From: Allomuricauda sp. CAU 1633
Lineage (GTDB): Bacteria; Bacteroidota; Bacteroidia; Flavobacteriales; Flavobacteriaceae
Assembly (NCBI RefSeq): GCF_017313225.1
Contig: NZ_JAFLNE010000001.1
Span: 744,001 to 808,000 of the forward strand
Reading direction: 5' to 3'
DNA: 64,000 nt
Positions within the stretch are counted from its first letter, which is position 1. Each line of letters opens with the position of its first letter. Both the position numbers and the translations under genes were made by a program. Positions 50,162 through 58,222 of this stretch are shown here, one piece after another. The notes beneath the pieces were generated by a model that was not told the origin of the DNA, ran no database searches, and worked only from the letters and a program-made list of their open reading frames with translations.

Positions 50162-51355
50162 CTAAAATATTAGTCTGTCGGGACCAAAAAACCGGAAAGC
50201 GATGCCAAACGAAAGAACGGAGATAATCATTCCCACCATAAAAATAGTATAGGTCAGCCGTAATATTCGGTACTTTTTGTTCAATACAAGCCCCAAATAG
50301 TATAAATCCTTGGTAAGAGAAGCATAAACATAATCCTTGTCCTTTACCAATTCCTTCAAGGCCCATTCATACTCATTTAGATCCATCTGATGAAAATTGC
50401 CGAAGAACAAAAGGTTCACCCTTTTTTGTTCCACATCCTCTTTGGTAAATTTACCGGTGGTAACGTTAGGCCTGGTGGCCAAAACGGATAAGACCATGGA
50501 GACCACACTAAAAAGGATAAGGATCATTGTGGGATAGATGAGGTAGGTATTGGTGGGATTGTCCAATTTGGTAAGCAAATTGGCCAGCACCAAAGAAATG
50601 ATAATGGCATTTACAGACAACAAAATGTTGGCCTTAGTATCGGCAATATCACTGAGTTTTAAGTGGTTTTTCAGTGTTACCCGATATAAGGTTTGCACAC
50701 TTCGGTCTGGGCTTTCCTCTTTGTATTTTGCTTTAAGGGCTTCCTTTTTGGCGATATTCTTTTCTGTTTTCTTGTCTTTGAGCAATTGTTTTAAGTTCCT
50801 TTGCTTACCTTCTTCCCAATTTTCCTTGGCGTAGTCGGTATAGAACTTTTGCCCTTTCCGGAACATCTGAATGTTCTTTTCGCGCCATTCTTTGGCGGAA
50901 TAATTGGCAATGCCTAATTCCTTTAATTCTTTCTTTAAAAAATCGGTGGTTTCCCAATAGCTTTTTTTGGCAAAGTGGGACATGTCGGCATCCCGGATGA
51001 TTTCTTCCGATAAATTTTGGGGCTCATATTGTTTCTTGGTTGCAAGGATTAAATTGCAAACTTCCTTCGCATCCGCCGCATTATATCCATTATCTTTTAA
51101 AAAATCTGTGGCAATTTTGCAGCTGGCCTCTTCATGGTTTTCAGGGGCCTCAACATAGCCGGTATCGTGCAGCCATGCGGTCAGTATAAGCCTTTCATTC
51201 TCCTCTTCTTTTAAGTTATAGAAGTTGAGCAATTCTTTAGTACTTTTAACTACACGCTGGGTATGTCGCAAATTGTGGTATAAAAACCTCGGGTCGAGCT
51301 TTTTATCAAAAAGTTCACAGACAAATTGTTCAGTTTTTTCAACAATATCCGACAT
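50162..51355 (-). CDS. HD-domain protein fused to a Pycsar-effector-type membrane domain
   Basis: A 397-residue two-part protein. Residues about 20-135 are an HD hydrolase domain: H31 (NLRHTQRV), H63-D64 (TAWLHDTGY) and D122 (RDADMSH). After a charged linker (150-225) comes a membrane region of the Pycsar effector (DUF5706/PycTM) type: ADTKANILLSVNAIIISLV near 238-256 and helices at about 244-262, 272-293 and 364-387. PycTM proteins are effectors that damage the membrane when cyclic CMP/UMP is made; HD domains often cleave nucleotides. No cyclase gene is adjacent. ATG 51355 is chosen over 51385. A housekeeping role in nucleotide signalling is equally possible. Confidence 0.8.
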   Translation of the reverse strand: MSDIVEKTEQFVCELFDKKLDPRFLYHNLRHTQRVVKSTKELLNFYNLKEEENERLILTAWLHDTGYVEAPENHEEASCKIATDFLKDNGYNAADAKEVCNLILATKKQYEPQNLSEEIIRDADMSHFAKKSYWETTDFLKKELKELGIANYSAKEWREKNIQMFRKGQKFYTDYAKENWEEGKQRNLKQLLKDKKTEKNIAKKEALKAKYKEESPDRSVQTLYRVTLKNHLKLSDIADTKANILLSVNAIIISLVLANLLTKLDNPTNTYLIYPTMILILFSVVSMVLSVLATRPNVTTGKFTKEDVEQKRVNLLFFGNFHQMDLNEYEWALKELVKDKDYVYASLTKDLYYLGLVLNKKYRILRLTYTIFMVGMIISVLSFGIAFRFFGPDRLIF

Positions 51356-51410
51356 AACTGCATGTTTGAAGTATCCAAAGTACAAAATTTTGGATTCAAC
51401 CTCATAGCTT

Positions 51411-54400
51411 ATGAAGAAACATTACCTGTTCATCCTCTTACTGGCAATGGTGTCCGGCTGTGCAACCTATGAGGCTAAATATGCCATTCCCTCTATGAAT
51501 GAAAATGCTTTTCAAAGCAAGGAGGTTGAGCATACCTTTTATTTGATTGGAGATGCAGGATTATCTCCCGCGGGGGACTTAAATCCTAGCCTAAAGAAGT
51601 TTAAATCGGTCTTGAGCAAAGCCGATGCAAACAGTACAGCACTTTTTTTGGGCGATAATATTTACCCCGCCGGTTTTCCAGATAAAGATGATGATCCTGA
51701 AGGGCACGAATTGTCAAAGCACTATCTAAACGCCCAATTAAGCACTGTTGAAAATTTTAAAGGAAAAGCTGTTTTTATTCCAGGCAACCATGATTGGTAC
51801 AGTGATGGGTTGAATGGCTTGGAACGAGAGGAAAAGTACATTCAAAAAGCATTGGACAGCAAGGATGTCTTTCTTCCAGATAATGGGTGTCCCATTGAAA
51901 AAATTGAGGTCAGTGACCGTATTCTGGTTCTTGCCATAGATACGGAATGGTACTTGGTCGATTGGGACAAACACCCCACCATGAACGACAAGTGCGAGAT
52001 CAAAGATCGGGGTCGTTTTTTTGAGGAGTTGGAAAGTGAGATCAAAAAGAATTTGGACAAGACCATTATCATTGCCTTGCACCACCCCATGTTTACCTAT
52101 GGCTCGCATGGCGGGCAGTTTTCCTTCAAACAGCATATATACCCAAGCGGTGGAGGGTTTCCACTTCCTGGTTTGGGAACAGTGGCCAATGTGTTGAGAC
52201 GGACCTCGGGGGTGAGTATTGAGGATATATCCAATAAAAAGTACAACGAGCTTAGAAAGCGTATTCTGACCCTTTCCCAATATTCAGATAAGGTCATTTT
52301 TGCTTCTGGGCATGAGCATACCCTTCAATATAACGTGGAATCCGGAAAACCACAGATTGTTAGTGGGGCAGGAGCCAAAACAGGCGCTACCCGACTTTTG
52401 AACGGGAGTAAGTTCTCTACTGGGGAAATGGGTTTTGCTGTTTTAAAAGTATATACAGATGGTTCGTCCAGTGTTGGATTTTATGCAGCGGATGAATCAG
52501 GAGATGAAGCCTTGTTTACTTCAGAAGTGCTGCCACCTGATAGACCTACCGAAAGTGTCTCCCTGCCGGATGATTTTCCTTCCTACAAAGTAGCTTCGGT
52601 GTATAGTGATGAAGAAATCGATAAAAGCGGGTTCCACAAATGGTTATGGGGCGAGCGGTATCGGAAATATTATGCCACCAAGGTAAAGGCCCCAACAGTT
52701 CGTTTGGATACCATTTTCGGTGGGGTTAAGGTTGTACGAAAAGGAGGGGGGAACCAATCCAATTCGCTGCGATTGGAAGATAAAGAAGGAAGACAATACG
52801 TAATGCGCGATCTTCGTAAAAGTGTTGAGCGTTATCTGCAAGCCATGGCTTTTCAAGAGCAATATATCATTGGGCAGTTTGAGGACACCTACACGGAGGA
52901 TTTGCTTATGGATCTTTATACTGGGGCGCATCCCTATGCTCCGTTTACCATTGCCAAATTGTCCGATGCAGTGAATATTTACCATACCAATCCAAAATTA
53001 TACTACATACCCAAGCAGTCCGTTTTGGGGGATTTCAATACAGATTTTGGCGATGGACTCTACATGATTGAAGAACATGTATCCGATGGGCATGATGAGC
53101 TTGAAAGCTTTGGGAAAACCAAAAAAATTGAAAGCACATACGACCTTATCAATAAATTACGGGAAGATGAGGAATACCGAATTGATCAAAAGGAATATGT
53201 AAAAGCCCGCTTGTTCGATATTCTTTTGGGGGATTGGGACCGTCATGTAGATCAATGGCGATGGGCCGAATTTAAAACAGAAGACGGCAACAAAATTTTC
53301 AAACCCATTCCTAGGGATAGAGATCAGGTATTCTCCCGATGGGGAGATGGCGTAATCATGGAGTTTGGCTCCAGGGCGGTACCAGGTCTTCGAATTTTTG
53401 AAGGATTTCATGAGGAAATCCGTAGTGTAAAGGGCTTTACCTCATCACCGCGGACATTTGCCTTGGATATGGCCCTACTTTCTGAAACTGATATGCAAAT
53501 GTGGGTGGATGAGGCCGAATTCATTCAGCAACATATTACGGAAAAGGTCATTGATGAAGCATTTTTGGCCTTTCCGGAAGAAGTACGGGATGAAACCGTC
53601 ACCCAAATCAAGAATACCCTATTGGCCCGAAAAGGGAAACTGGTGGAAACCGCAAGGGAATACTTTGCCATCCTCAACAAGTACAGTGTGGTCACCGGAA
53701 CGGACAAGGATGATTATTTCAGTATCAATTCCCTACAAGATGGAAGTGTTGAGGTGACCGGCTATCGTATTAAAGGAGGAGAAAAGGCCGATATTTTCTT
53801 TCAGAAAGTTTACCAACCCGAATTCACCAAGGAAATTTGGGTGTATGGCTTGGACGATGATGATGTTTTTGATGTCAACACCAAAACATCCCGAATAAAA
53901 GTTAGGATTGTGGGTGGGCAGAACAACGATGTGTACAAAATTGGAGAAGCGTCCAAAAAAGCACATGTCTATGATTTTAAGGCCAAAAAGAACACCTACG
54001 ATGAAGCCTTTGGCGGAAAAATTCACCGTTTAAACGATTATGAAACCAACACCTATCAGTTTCTAAAAATCAAGGCAAGTAATAACCAACTACTACCTAC
54101 CATCGGGTTTAACCCAGATGATGGTTTAAGGATTGGGCTTACTGATACCTATACGCTGAATGCATTCCGACAGAATCCTTTTACCCAACAACACACATTT
54201 AATGGGGCATACTACTTTGCTACCAATGGATTTAATTTGGCGTATAGGGGTGAATTTGCCAACGTAATCAACAAAGTGAACCTAGAGGTTCAAGCTCGGT
54301 TCACCAGCCCTAATTTCACCTTGAACTTCTTCGGTTTTGGTAATGAAACGGTCAATAATGACGATGATGAACCCCTTGGTCTGGATTATAACAGGGTTAA

Positions 54401-55124
54401 ACTAAGAACATTGAAATTGGAACCATCATTGGTTTGGCGCGGCTATTTAGGTTCTAAAGTCCGGGTTGGGGTTTCTTATGAAGATATTGAAGTTGAAGCT
54501 ACAGAGGATAGGTTCGTCAATGAATTCTATATTGGAAATGGAGAGGAGCGACATCAAAAATTCTTTGGAGTGGATGCGGAATACTCCTATTCAAATACAG
54601 ATAATGAAGCCTTTCCCACTTTAGGGATGGCTTTTGAATTGCAGGGTGGCTATAAGACCAATATACAGGAATACGGCAGGTCGTTTGCCTATATCATACC
54701 TAGCTTGTCCTTGGATCATAGATTGTGTTCCAATGGTAGGCTGGTTCTGGCCACAAAGGTGAAGGGGCACATCAATATTGGGGATGATTTTGAGTTTTAT
54801 CAAGCTGCAAATATTGGTGGGAATAATGGGTTGCGGGGCTTTCGTTTTCAACGTTTTGCGGGAAAGACTGCGTTTTACCAAAGTTCAGACCTGCGGTACA
54901 GTTTTAGAGGACGTAAAACAGGATTGTTGCCTGTTACCCCTGGAATTTATGGTGGATTTGATTACGGTCGTGTTTGGTTCCCTGGGGAAGACTCAGATAA
55001 GTGGCATAACTCCTACGGGGGAGGGTTTTTCATGAACGGAGCCGATATGCTCACCGCCAATTTTGGGTTGTTCAATAGTGCAGATGGGCTTCGATTTGCC
55101 TTTGGAGTTGGGTTCGGGTTCTAG
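51411..55124 (+). CDS. Metallophosphoesterase-outer-membrane barrel fusion lipoprotein
   Basis: A 1237-residue protein with an SPII signal (MVSGC, C17). Residues about 42-350 are a calcineurin-like phosphoesterase: LIGDAG (D48), FLGDNIYPAG (81-83), PGNHDWY (125-128), ALHHPMF and SGHEHTLQY. The middle (about 400-800) is an uncharacterised region with LGDWDRHVDQWRW and FKPIPRDRDQVFSR, which resemble the metal/phosphate loops of kinase-like folds. The last 350 residues are beta-barrel strands (DGLRIGLTDTYTL, then GLRGFRFQRFAG) ending FAFGVGFGF. It may be a surface phosphatase with its own barrel. The stop overlaps the convergent gene by 4 bp. Confidence 0.85.
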   Translation: MKKHYLFILLLAMVSGCATYEAKYAIPSMNENAFQSKEVEHTFYLIGDAGLSPAGDLNPSLKKFKSVLSKADANSTALFLGDNIYPAGFPDKDDDPEGHELSKHYLNAQLSTVENFKGKAVFIPGNHDWYSDGLNGLEREEKYIQKALDSKDVFLPDNGCPIEKIEVSDRILVLAIDTEWYLVDWDKHPTMNDKCEIKDRGRFFEELESEIKKNLDKTIIIALHHPMFTYGSHGGQFSFKQHIYPSGGGFPLPGLGTVANVLRRTSGVSIEDISNKKYNELRKRILTLSQYSDKVIFASGHEHTLQYNVESGKPQIVSGAGAKTGATRLLNGSKFSTGEMGFAVLKVYTDGSSSVGFYAADESGDEALFTSEVLPPDRPTESVSLPDDFPSYKVASVYSDEEIDKSGFHKWLWGERYRKYYATKVKAPTVRLDTIFGGVKVVRKGGGNQSNSLRLEDKEGRQYVMRDLRKSVERYLQAMAFQEQYIIGQFEDTYTEDLLMDLYTGAHPYAPFTIAKLSDAVNIYHTNPKLYYIPKQSVLGDFNTDFGDGLYMIEEHVSDGHDELESFGKTKKIESTYDLINKLREDEEYRIDQKEYVKARLFDILLGDWDRHVDQWRWAEFKTEDGNKIFKPIPRDRDQVFSRWGDGVIMEFGSRAVPGLRIFEGFHEEIRSVKGFTSSPRTFALDMALLSETDMQMWVDEAEFIQQHITEKVIDEAFLAFPEEVRDETVTQIKNTLLARKGKLVETAREYFAILNKYSVVTGTDKDDYFSINSLQDGSVEVTGYRIKGGEKADIFFQKVYQPEFTKEIWVYGLDDDDVFDVNTKTSRIKVRIVGGQNNDVYKIGEASKKAHVYDFKAKKNTYDEAFGGKIHRLNDYETNTYQFLKIKASNNQLLPTIGFNPDDGLRIGLTDTYTLNAFRQNPFTQQHTFNGAYYFATNGFNLAYRGEFANVINKVNLEVQARFTSPNFTLNFFGFGNETVNNDDDEPLGLDYNRVKLRTLKLEPSLVWRGYLGSKVRVGVSYEDIEVEATEDRFVNEFYIGNGEERHQKFFGVDAEYSYSNTDNEAFPTLGMAFELQGGYKTNIQEYGRSFAYIIPSLSLDHRLCSNGRLVLATKVKGHINIGDDFEFYQAANIGGNNGLRGFRFQRFAGKTAFYQSSDLRYSFRGRKTGLLPVTPGIYGGFDYGRVWFPGEDSDKWHNSYGGGFFMNGADMLTANFGLFNSADGLRFAFGVGFGF

Positions 55125-55975
55125 TTGATGGAAAAAGAATACAGACTACCCCCTCCTCTCATATTTTTTTCATCGGCAATCAAGAGCGTTTTTTCATCCA
55201 AAAATCCAATGGATTCTGTTTGGGTATCGCTATTGAAGTCAATGATTTGTATGGAAGCCTTTTCAAAATTTGGAAGCTCAAAATTCCTCACCAAAAAAAT
55301 AAGACCATACCCCAAAAGAGCAATGGTTTTTCCATCCGGTGAAATATCAGCTCCTGTGACCGAACAGTGATCTTGACTTTTACAGAGGGTAATAGAACCC
55401 AAGAATTCTGCTTCATATTCACCTTCAACATCAGGAACTCGATACATTAAAGTTTCTCCGGTATAGGGTCTGGTGCGATTCTTGGTAAAAATGTATAGGT
55501 GGTCTTTCCAATGAAATAAACCCTCCGTATCAAACAGTAAGCTGTCTTTTTTGGGTGGAAATTTTTTTTGTTGAGGGTAGTGGAACGCAATTTTTTCTGC
55601 ATTGGGTTCTTTTTTCTTTAGTTCAGAAGCAGAGACCCGATAGATGGTCAAATTTTTTCGAGCATTATTGTTGTTTCCAAAATCACCAATATAGAGATTG
55701 CCTTTTTTGTCCATGGCCAAGTCTTCCCAATCCTCATTTTTGGCATGGTCAATTTTTAGGCTTTTGGTGACATTGCCCTTGGTATCAATTTTGTAGATTT
55801 TGTCCTTGTTGCCACTGTCCTCAATCACCCAAATATCCTCTTGCCCAACACTGATTCCAGATACTTCTTTAAGTTTGGAGGGGAAGTCTCCCAAGTGGTC
55901 CAATTGGCCGTAGTGCGTTTTTTGGGCACATCCCTGGGTAAAAATCAAAATCAAGATAAGGGCAAGACGGCTCAT
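55121..55975 (-). CDS. Beta-propeller-like lipoprotein
   Basis: A 284-residue predicted lipoprotein (signal ILIFTQGC, C16). The body has repeated blades of propeller type: GISVGQEDIWVIEDSGNKDKIYKID, EDLAMDKKGNLYIGDFGNNNN, DTEGLFHWKDHLYIFTKN and GADISPDGKTIALLGYG, similar to SdiA-regulated or esterase-like phytase proteins. Catalytic residues cannot be assigned. Its start overlaps the stop of the upstream GyrI-like gene (ATGA), so they are co-translated, and its end overlaps the barrel fusion gene by 4 bp. Confidence 0.75.
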   Translation of the reverse strand: MSRLALILILIFTQGCAQKTHYGQLDHLGDFPSKLKEVSGISVGQEDIWVIEDSGNKDKIYKIDTKGNVTKSLKIDHAKNEDWEDLAMDKKGNLYIGDFGNNNNARKNLTIYRVSASELKKKEPNAEKIAFHYPQQKKFPPKKDSLLFDTEGLFHWKDHLYIFTKNRTRPYTGETLMYRVPDVEGEYEAEFLGSITLCKSQDHCSVTGADISPDGKTIALLGYGLIFLVRNFELPNFEKASIQIIDFNSDTQTESIGFLDEKTLLIADEKNMRGGGSLYSFSIN

Positions 55976-56871
55976 TCAGATTCCTTTATGGGCATGTATA
56001 CCTCAGTTTTCCATGTTAACTCATTGCCTCCCATATTGGGATTGTTGAAAAAGATTTCCACAGGTTTTCTTTCAACGGGGATATCATTTTTTTCAGCGTA
56101 GTTTAAAAGTGCATACCATGCTCTGTCTGAAGTAATATAGTTGCCATTATAGATGGCTTTCAATGCTTTTTTGATATTGATTCGTTTGTAAATTAGATCT
56201 GGATGTTGGGGAAGTTTTTCAGAACGTATTATGGGATAACAAAAATTATACGACAAACTATCGGCCTTTATATTCCAATCTACAACTTCCAAAATAGGTG
56301 GGCCATTCATTTCTACCTGATTCTCTACCAATATGGAACTTATGAAGGAATAATTGGCCATGATGCCTGAGGCTTTGTATTTCTGTTCGGTTTTAATGGG
56401 GATACAGGCACAATAGGAGGTAAAAAGGCTATCATCTCCTATAACTGAGACCTTAAAATCATCCAAATGATCATTTAGGAATTGTTTAAAATCAAGTAGC
56501 CTTTTACGGCTTCCTTTTTCAAAATCAGTATCAGAAAAGGGAACTTTGATTTTGTTGGCGAAGGAATTATCGGGGTCTTTGATATTCACCTTAATCTGAC
56601 TCAAAGAATCATTTATTGGGGTAATATCCCATTCGTAAATATGTACCGAATCATTTATAGCTAAATTTTGCTGAAAATGCGTCAAGCTTTCATAAGAAAC
56701 TGTAGCAGAATCATTTAAGGTCTTGTTCCACGCTTTTACGGTCTCATAAATTGTCCCGGGAATGGTTTTGGCCTTAAAGTTAACTTGATAATCCTGTGGC
56801 TTTAGAAACAGGTACCAAAGCAAGGCAAACACAACCAGCGTAAGGACCAGAATAGAAATTTTTCTCATCAT
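55972..56871 (-). CDS. Membrane-anchored protein with GyrI-like effector-binding domain
   Basis: A 299-residue protein with one N-terminal membrane helix (about 3-22) and two soluble parts. The first half (about 30-140) resembles a SRPBCC/START-type binding domain; the second half (about 145-299) resembles the GyrI/AraC effector-binding fold, with YKRINIKKALKAIYNGNY and PVEIFFNNPNMGGNELTWKTEVYMPI. Such domains bind small hydrophobic molecules. The ATG at 56871 is chosen; the longer open frame begins with a TTG. It is co-translated with the propeller lipoprotein. Confidence 0.72.
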   Translation of the reverse strand: MMRKISILVLTLVVFALLWYLFLKPQDYQVNFKAKTIPGTIYETVKAWNKTLNDSATVSYESLTHFQQNLAINDSVHIYEWDITPINDSLSQIKVNIKDPDNSFANKIKVPFSDTDFEKGSRKRLLDFKQFLNDHLDDFKVSVIGDDSLFTSYCACIPIKTEQKYKASGIMANYSFISSILVENQVEMNGPPILEVVDWNIKADSLSYNFCYPIIRSEKLPQHPDLIYKRINIKKALKAIYNGNYITSDRAWYALLNYAEKNDIPVERKPVEIFFNNPNMGGNELTWKTEVYMPIKESE

Positions 56872-56889
56872 AGATGGCAAAAATAGAAA

Positions 56890-58218
56890 TTACCCTCTGG
56901 TCATGTCAAGTTTATCCACAATGAATTTTCCTAGGTCACGGCCTTGTTTTACCCCTACCTCTATGGCTGCACGGTAGTGTATTCCACCATACATTCTACT
57001 GATGGCCGCTTCGTCTGCAGCTTGTTTAAAGGATGTAAAGGAGCGAACGGGAAGGCCATAAGGCACCTCGGTATCGTCATCAAAGGAAAAGTTATCACCA
57101 AAAATATCTGTAAGGGCCGTGGATGCAGCGCCCGAGACCACACTATGTCCACTGGTATATTCTGGAAACGGCGGAGTCTGCAATACAGGCTCCCAACTAT
57201 CATCAATATATTCATTGATCAAGGTTTCTGGGCGGATAAGGTTACTTCTGTATTTTTCATCCCAACAGCTAATAAAACCATCAGCGATAGCAATGGAGGT
57301 CTTCGTATAGGCATAAACTGTTTTGGCAAAATCAGCATTGTCTTTTCTACTGGCTATTTTGGTAATGCCTATCCAGTGGGCTCCTGGGGTGATCTTTTTG
57401 GTAGCGAACATCAAGTGTCCCCGGGTTACAGAAACATAGGGGTTACAGTCCCAAAATTGAGCTATGGCGATTTCCTCGGACTTATCACCTTTTCCGATCA
57501 TACTTTTTCTAACCTCATATACTTCCAATAACTCTTTATAAAAAGGCGAATCTTCTTCCATAGAAAAAGCAGGCGGCGGGACGGGTTTGAACTGTTCCGA
57601 AGAATCAATGGCAAAGGGACGTATTTTGCTCCAATGCGGTTCCAGACCACTCATGTATGCGGGAGGGGTGGGCTGCCAACGCGAAGGGTCTTCTGTGTTC
57701 ACCGTAAACTTTGGCATGGTCCGCGTTTGCTTGTAATTGTCTTTGTCCATCCAAGCTCCAATAAAATCGGCCACTTCCAGACCATAGGCTTTGGATGCAT
57801 TGAATACGGGTTCATTTTTATCGGCCCACATCGTATAGAGACTATCCCTAAAGCTAATTACCCTTTCCTCGGAGAAAATCAATCTTCTGCTCAAATCCAT
57901 GTGGGCTACCAAGGCAGCCATTTCATAGTTGATGTTCTCTTCTTTGGGGCTTGGAATGCTCTCTAGGTCATGTACTTGTCCTGCCAGTGATTTATAACCG
58001 TCATCTTTTTGCGCTATGATTTCATATGCGGCAATGTTGGGATAGGCAAAAATTCGGCTTGCCACAGGAGGAGAGAAGATATCATGAATCATGACCTCAA
58101 CAACCTTGTCCACAGATTTATGATAGTCTTCGGGTGATATGGTTATAGGTTCCTGCTTCTTTTGACAGGAAACGAAAACTAACAGTATTGTTACCAGTAA
58201 ACTAATTCTTTCTTTCAT
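56890..58218 (-). CDS. Vanadium-dependent haloperoxidase/PAP2-family lipoprotein
   Basis: A 442-residue lipoprotein (signal LLVFVSC, C18) of the vanadium chloroperoxidase/acid phosphatase superfamily. All three signature motifs are exact: K322-x6-R329-P330 (KYRSNLIRP), SGH at 356-358 (PEYTSGHSV) and S407-R408-x5-H414 (SRMYGGIH). These residues hold vanadate or phosphate. Whether it oxidises halides or acts as a phosphatase cannot be told from sequence. It lies 4 bp downstream of an FG-GAP lipoprotein and is probably in one operon with the two FG-GAP genes. Confidence 0.88.
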   Translation of the reverse strand: MKERISLLVTILLVFVSCQKKQEPITISPEDYHKSVDKVVEVMIHDIFSPPVASRIFAYPNIAAYEIIAQKDDGYKSLAGQVHDLESIPSPKEENINYEMAALVAHMDLSRRLIFSEERVISFRDSLYTMWADKNEPVFNASKAYGLEVADFIGAWMDKDNYKQTRTMPKFTVNTEDPSRWQPTPPAYMSGLEPHWSKIRPFAIDSSEQFKPVPPPAFSMEEDSPFYKELLEVYEVRKSMIGKGDKSEEIAIAQFWDCNPYVSVTRGHLMFATKKITPGAHWIGITKIASRKDNADFAKTVYAYTKTSIAIADGFISCWDEKYRSNLIRPETLINEYIDDSWEPVLQTPPFPEYTSGHSVVSGAASTALTDIFGDNFSFDDDTEVPYGLPVRSFTSFKQAADEAAISRMYGGIHYRAAIEVGVKQGRDLGKFIVDKLDMTRG

Positions 58219-58222
58219 GGCC

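Noticed and set aside
56872..56880. Extra TTG start for the GyrI-like protein
   Set aside because: An ATG three codons later gives the same membrane anchor and is the more usual start.
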